Shown here piece by piece: positions 6,025 to 8,977 of a stretch of DNA of 8,977 nucleotides. The stretch's first letter is position 1; every line of letters starts with the position of its first letter. A program made the translations under genes and the position numbers. The DNA comes from Clostridiales bacterium. Its GTDB lineage: Bacteria > Bacillota > Clostridia > Lachnospirales > Lachnospiraceae. Where the stretch lies: NCBI GenBank assembly GCA_019420405.1, contig JAHZHF010000116.1:1-8977 (forward strand). The letters run 5' to 3'. The notes beneath the pieces were generated by a model. It did no database searches. It saw only the letters and a program-made list of their open reading frames with translations, and had not been told where the DNA came from.

Positions 6025-8066
6025 GCGGAGGAGTAATCAATGTCGGATTTATCGGGAATCCGAACTGTGGGAAAACGACACTCTTTAACGCTTATACGGG
6101 AGCCAATTTGAAAGTAGCCAACTGGCCGGGCGTTACAGTGGAAAAGAAGGAAGGCCGGACAGTATATAAGGGGCAGGAGTTTAAACTGATCGACCTGCCC
6201 GGGATCTACAGCCTGACTTCCTATACGATGGAGGAGAAGGTGTCGCGTGAGTGTATCATGAGCGATGAAGTGGACGTCATTGTGGATGTAGCCGATGCGT
6301 CCTGTCTGGAGAGAAACCTCTACCTGACGCTGCAGCTCATCGAGCTGGGAAAGCCGGTTGTTCTGGCGCTTAACATGATGGATATCGTGGAGGAGCGGGG
6401 GATGGAAATCGACCTGCACCGCCTTCCGGAGATGCTCGGAATCCCGGCGATCCCCGTGTCGGCGCGGAAAAAGAGCGGGCTGGAAATTCTGATGCACGCT
6501 GTGGCGCACCACAATGAGTATGCGAAACCGGGACCGTTTATCCACCATCACTCGGACAAGACCGGGCACAGGCACGATCATCACAGCGAATATGCCATGG
6601 TGTACAACGATGAAATTGAGGATAAGATCGATGCGGTGATCGCCAGGTTCAGGGAGAAATATCCTGAGATGGAAAACATGCGCTGGCATGCGATTAAGAT
6701 GCTGGAGCGGGACGAGACGGTTATGCAGAAATACCCCGTCGACATAGATGAGATCGCAGACCACAGCCTGGAGAAAGAAATTATCAATGAAAAGTATGAC
6801 TTTATCGAGGAAGTGATCGAGGAAGTCCTGGTCAATAAAAGCGAGAAAGAGGAACGGACGGAGCGCGTGGATAAGGTAATGACGGGCAAATGGCTCGGCC
6901 TGCCTGTGTTCCTGCTGATTATGGCGCTTGTATTTTTCCTGACGTTTACGATTGGAGACTGGCTGAAAGGTTATTTTGAGACAGGACTTGAATGGTTTAC
7001 CAAAGCTGCGTCTTCCGGCCTTGAGGCGATCGGTACGTCGCCTATGCTCAACTCTCTGATCGTGGATGGAATTATCTCGGGCGTCGGAGGAATTCTTACC
7101 TTTCTTCCGAACATTTTCATTCTGTTCCTGGCGCTCGCCTTCCTCGAAGACAGCGGCTATATGGCCAGAGTGGCCTATGTGATGGATGATATTATGGGGC
7201 ATCTGGGGCTGTCCGGAAGAGCCTTTCTGCCCATGCTTCTCGGATTCGGCTGCTCGGTTCCGGCTGTTATGGCCTCCCGGGCGCTGGAGCACAGGAAGGA
7301 CAGATTAAAGACGATCCTGGTGACGCCGTTTATGTCGTGCAGCGCGAGACTGCCGATCTACGTGCTGTTCTCTTCCATGTTCTTCGGAGAACACGCCATG
7401 ATCGCATGCTACTCCATGTATCTGCTGGGGATCATCGTCGCGATCCTGACTGCGTATATCATCTCAAAGATCGACGGAAGCAAGGCAGAGCACGCGCTTC
7501 TCATCGAGCTGCCGGAGTATAAGGCGCCGAATGCCCGGACCATCGCAGTTTACGTGTGGGAAAAGGTGAAAGACTATCTGACGAAGGCGGGAACCGTGCT
7601 TTTTCTCGCATCGATTATCATGTGGCTGCTTCTGAATCTCGGGCCGTCCGGATTTGTGACGGATATATCGAAGAGCTTCGGCGCGATCATCGGAAAGGCG
7701 ATTGTACCATTCTTCGCGCCTCTGGGACTCGGCTACTGGCAGATCGTGGTGGCTCTGATTGCGGGAATTGCGGCCAAAGAGGTTGTGGTGTCAAGCTGCA
7801 GCGTTCTCTTCGGCATCCAGAATATTACTACGGCGCACGGAATGGACAGCTTTGTCGCCCTTCTCGGCACCATGGGATTCGGCGCGGCGAACGCTTATTC
7901 GCTGATGGTGTTCTGTCTGCTGTACGTGCCGTGTACGGCGACCATCGCGACCATCCGCCGGGAGGTGGGGAGCACGAAGATGACCCTTGGCTTTGTGTGT
8001 TTCCAGCTCGCTGTTGCCTGGGTGGTAAGCTTTCTTGCATTCCACGTGGCAGGACTGTTTCTGTGA
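6021..8066 (+). CDS. feoB: FeoB, ferrous iron transporter with G-protein domain
   Basis: This is the inner-membrane Fe(II) importer, 681 aa. The N-terminal GTPase is complete: G1 GNPNCGKTT (12-20), G2 T39 in WPGVTVE, G3 DLPG (58-61), G4 NMMD (118-121) and G5 SARKKSG (147-153). A His-rich linker (163-188, nine His) follows, then a helical GDP-dissociation-inhibitor-like region (about 195-285). The membrane part (about 291-681) contains two Gate-type halves with GFGCSVPAVMASRALE (408-423), PFMSCSARLPIY (436-447), IAGIAAKEVVVSS (580-592) and YVPCTATIATIRRE (635-648). Cys residues C411, C440, C593 and C638 lie in or next to these motifs. It is shorter than E. coli FeoB (about 770 aa), ending directly after the last TM without a C-terminal cytoplasmic extension. 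No frameshift is seen. Confidence 0.96.
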   Translation: MSGGVINVGFIGNPNCGKTTLFNAYTGANLKVANWPGVTVEKKEGRTVYKGQEFKLIDLPGIYSLTSYTMEEKVSRECIMSDEVDVIVDVADASCLERNLYLTLQLIELGKPVVLALNMMDIVEERGMEIDLHRLPEMLGIPAIPVSARKKSGLEILMHAVAHHNEYAKPGPFIHHHSDKTGHRHDHHSEYAMVYNDEIEDKIDAVIARFREKYPEMENMRWHAIKMLERDETVMQKYPVDIDEIADHSLEKEIINEKYDFIEEVIEEVLVNKSEKEERTERVDKVMTGKWLGLPVFLLIMALVFFLTFTIGDWLKGYFETGLEWFTKAASSGLEAIGTSPMLNSLIVDGIISGVGGILTFLPNIFILFLALAFLEDSGYMARVAYVMDDIMGHLGLSGRAFLPMLLGFGCSVPAVMASRALEHRKDRLKTILVTPFMSCSARLPIYVLFSSMFFGEHAMIACYSMYLLGIIVAILTAYIISKIDGSKAEHALLIELPEYKAPNARTIAVYVWEKVKDYLTKAGTVLFLASIIMWLLLNLGPSGFVTDISKSFGAIIGKAIVPFFAPLGLGYWQIVVALIAGIAAKEVVVSSCSVLFGIQNITTAHGMDSFVALLGTMGFGAANAYSLMVFCLLYVPCTATIATIRREVGSTKMTLGFVCFQLAVAWVVSFLAFHVAGLFL

Positions 8067-8106
8067 TAGCGTGACCGCTTCCGGAGGAATAAGTCCGCTG
8101 TCCCGG

Positions 8107-8850
8107 CTAATAGGTGACGGAGTGCAGGAAAAGTCCCTTCGGATCGCAGTGGGTTCCGGCTTTTTGTTGTCCCTTTAAGATATCCGTTATCTTGTCCGGC
8201 GCCAGCTTATGCTGTCCCACATCCAGAAGTGTTCCTGTGATCAGGGATGGCATCTGGTAGAGAAAATCGTCTGCAGTGAGAGAAAGAACGAGAAGATCAG
8301 GAATATCATCGGAAAAACCGATACGGATATCCAGAACTTTTTTCTGCGTGTTCCTTTTCTTCCGCGCGCCTGAGAAGCCGGAGAAGTCATGTTCACCCAT
8401 AAGAAGATCCGCAGCTCTGCGCATGGCCTCAAGATCCGGAGCAGGATGCAGGTGTGCGGAATATGCGGCGGTGAATACATCGTATATTTCAGATGTGCAG
8501 ATCCGGTATTCATACGTGCGCGATACGGCGTTTAAATCTGCGCGGAAACGTTCCGGCGCCTGGTCACAGCAGAGAATAGAGATATCCTGCGGAAGGTATT
8601 GGTTAAGCGCGGCGCGCAGTTCCTCCGGGGAAAGAAGGGATTCAGTCTGGAAATTTGCAGTCTGTGCGAGAGCGTGAACCCGGGATTCTGTCTTTGCTCC
8701 GGCAAAAAGAACGACGGGGGTTCCGGTCAGCCGCTCCAGTACAGAGGAGATCCGGTGGGAGACCGTCTTTTCCCGGCCATCCTTTTCGGGCCGGCTCCAG
8801 CCGAGATAGCGCGTGCCGTCATATTGAAGGGTCAGTTTAATATTTCGCAT
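8107..8850 (-). CDS. TruA-family pseudouridine synthase paralogue with altered catalytic motif
   Basis: This homologue of tRNA pseudouridine synthase A has 247 aa, near the usual length. Family segments are evident: LTLQYDGTRYLGW (7-19), LRAALNQYLPQDISI (78-92), SRTYEYRI (110-117) with the active-site-type Tyr, GEHDFSGFSG (152-161), TGTLLDVG (205-212) and DPKGLFL (236-242). The invariant active-site motif GRTDAGVHA reads AKTESRVHA (52-60), so the catalytic Asp is Glu55 (codon GAA). The usual MVR after the conserved FLY reads MPS (200-202). The frame is intact. AAAGGAG lies 6 nt before the ATG, and a 47-bp repeat lies upstream. It may be catalytically dead, RNA-binding only, or changed in specificity. 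I withhold the symbol truA because the orthodox gene usually sits in the ribosomal protein cluster of these bacteria. Confidence 0.85.
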   Translation of the reverse strand: MRNIKLTLQYDGTRYLGWSRPEKDGREKTVSHRISSVLERLTGTPVVLFAGAKTESRVHALAQTANFQTESLLSPEELRAALNQYLPQDISILCCDQAPERFRADLNAVSRTYEYRICTSEIYDVFTAAYSAHLHPAPDLEAMRRAADLLMGEHDFSGFSGARKKRNTQKKVLDIRIGFSDDIPDLLVLSLTADDFLYQMPSLITGTLLDVGQHKLAPDKITDILKGQQKAGTHCDPKGLFLHSVTY

Positions 8851-8895
8851 GAAAAACTCCTTTCGGAAGAGAATATTTTGGAATAGTCTGTATTT

Positions 8896-8924
8896 ATTGT
8901 AATGGAAAAATGATGTGGTGTACA
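8896..8924 (-). promoter_or_regulatory. Predicted promoter of the TruA-like gene
   Basis: Read on the minus strand, TGTACA (8924-8919, 4/6) and TACAAT (8901-8896, 5/6) are separated by 17 bp. Transcription would start near 8889, about 40 nt before the start codon. The -35 overlaps the last two bases of the 47-bp repeat, so a protein bound to that repeat would directly abut RNA polymerase. The match is moderate. Confidence 0.45.
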
Positions 8925-8969
8925 GCTATTTAGTTCACTAACGTCCTTTTGCAAAACATCCGAAAACAG
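8923..8969 (-). repeat. 47-bp dispersed repeat, copy 2 (upstream of TruA-like gene)
   Basis: On the minus strand this block aligns without gaps to 38-84 at 39 of 47 positions. The gene-proximal 15 bp TGAACTAAATAGCTG is identical. This copy contains the small inverted repeat TTAG-TGAA-CTAA (8932-8943), which is not preserved in copy 1. Similarity may continue outward, since AATC is shared at the same offset (8974-8977 and 30-33), so the true edge may lie beyond the window. Confidence 0.75.
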
Positions 8970-8977
8970 AGCTGATT

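Noticed and set aside
5829..7292. A 487-codon open frame on the minus strand, opposite feoA and feoB
   Set aside because: It lies antisense to two complete, motif-rich Feo genes. Its translation is low-complexity (rich in His, Arg and Gln) with no recognisable domain. Long antisense frames are a common by-product of codon bias in GC-balanced genes.
8067..8106. Possible bidirectional terminator between feoB and the TruA-like gene
   Set aside because: The 40-bp convergent gap shows no stem of useful length and no T tract on either strand. Termination may lie inside the neighbouring gene or depend on Rho.
8847..8977. A minus-strand open frame entering from the right edge and ending in a TGA that overlaps the TruA-like ATG, carrying the repeat as a peptide ending SELNSC
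   Set aside because: The corresponding frame at the left copy has a stop at 26-28, just before the repeat. The peptide has no recognisable family and about 43 open codons are unremarkable. A non-coding regulatory repeat fits better, though substitutions between the copies do avoid first codon positions.
1..8977. The two 47-bp repeats as terminal inverted repeats of an 8.9-kb mobile element
   Set aside because: No transposase, integrase or target-site duplication is visible, the cargo is ordinary chromosomal genes, and the copies are only 83% identical. Their position next to promoters is better explained by regulation or a dispersed repeat.

Overview
The window looks like chromosomal DNA from a Gram-positive Clostridia member, most likely a Lachnospiraceae-type gut Firmicute. 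This is inferred from gene families, strong AGGAGG-type ribosome binding sites, roughly 50% GC, a Bce-type peptide-sensing module, a FeoA/FeoB pair with a His-rich FeoB linker, and a cytidylate kinase-like protein common in that group. The species cannot be named from the sequence alone. Coding density is high, no RNA gene, insertion sequence or CRISPR array is visible, and all genes lie on the + strand except the last.

Positions 1-175 hold a promoter region led by a 47-bp repeat. Positions 176-4845 are a four-gene Bce-type module: OmpR-family response regulator, small intramembrane-sensing histidine kinase, ABC ATPase, and a 10-TM permease with a large extracellular domain. The regulator and kinase form one transcription unit. 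The ATPase and permease form a second, with its own extended -10 promoter overlapped by a perfect 13-bp inverted repeat. Such modules normally detect and relieve peptide antibiotics that act on cell-wall lipid intermediates, with the transporter taking part in signalling.

Positions 4846-5651 carry a separate gene for a cytidylate kinase-like protein of unknown role, with helically phased TGTG boxes at its promoter and a long hairpin in its leader. Positions 5652-8066 are the ferrous iron operon feoA-feoB, behind a near-consensus promoter with a good Fur-box match at the predicted transcription start and another strong leader hairpin. The two genes overlap by ATGA.

Convergent to feoB, at 8107-8850 on the minus strand, is a TruA-family pseudouridine synthase homologue in which the catalytic Asp is Glu and the surrounding motif has drifted. 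It is probably a second, specialised or inactive TruA paralogue. Upstream of it (8923-8969) lies a second copy of the 47-bp repeat, 39/47 identical to the copy at 38-84 and in the same orientation relative to its downstream gene. The repeat pair and the altered TruA are the two least ordinary things here. The remainder is a conventional stress-response and iron-uptake neighbourhood.
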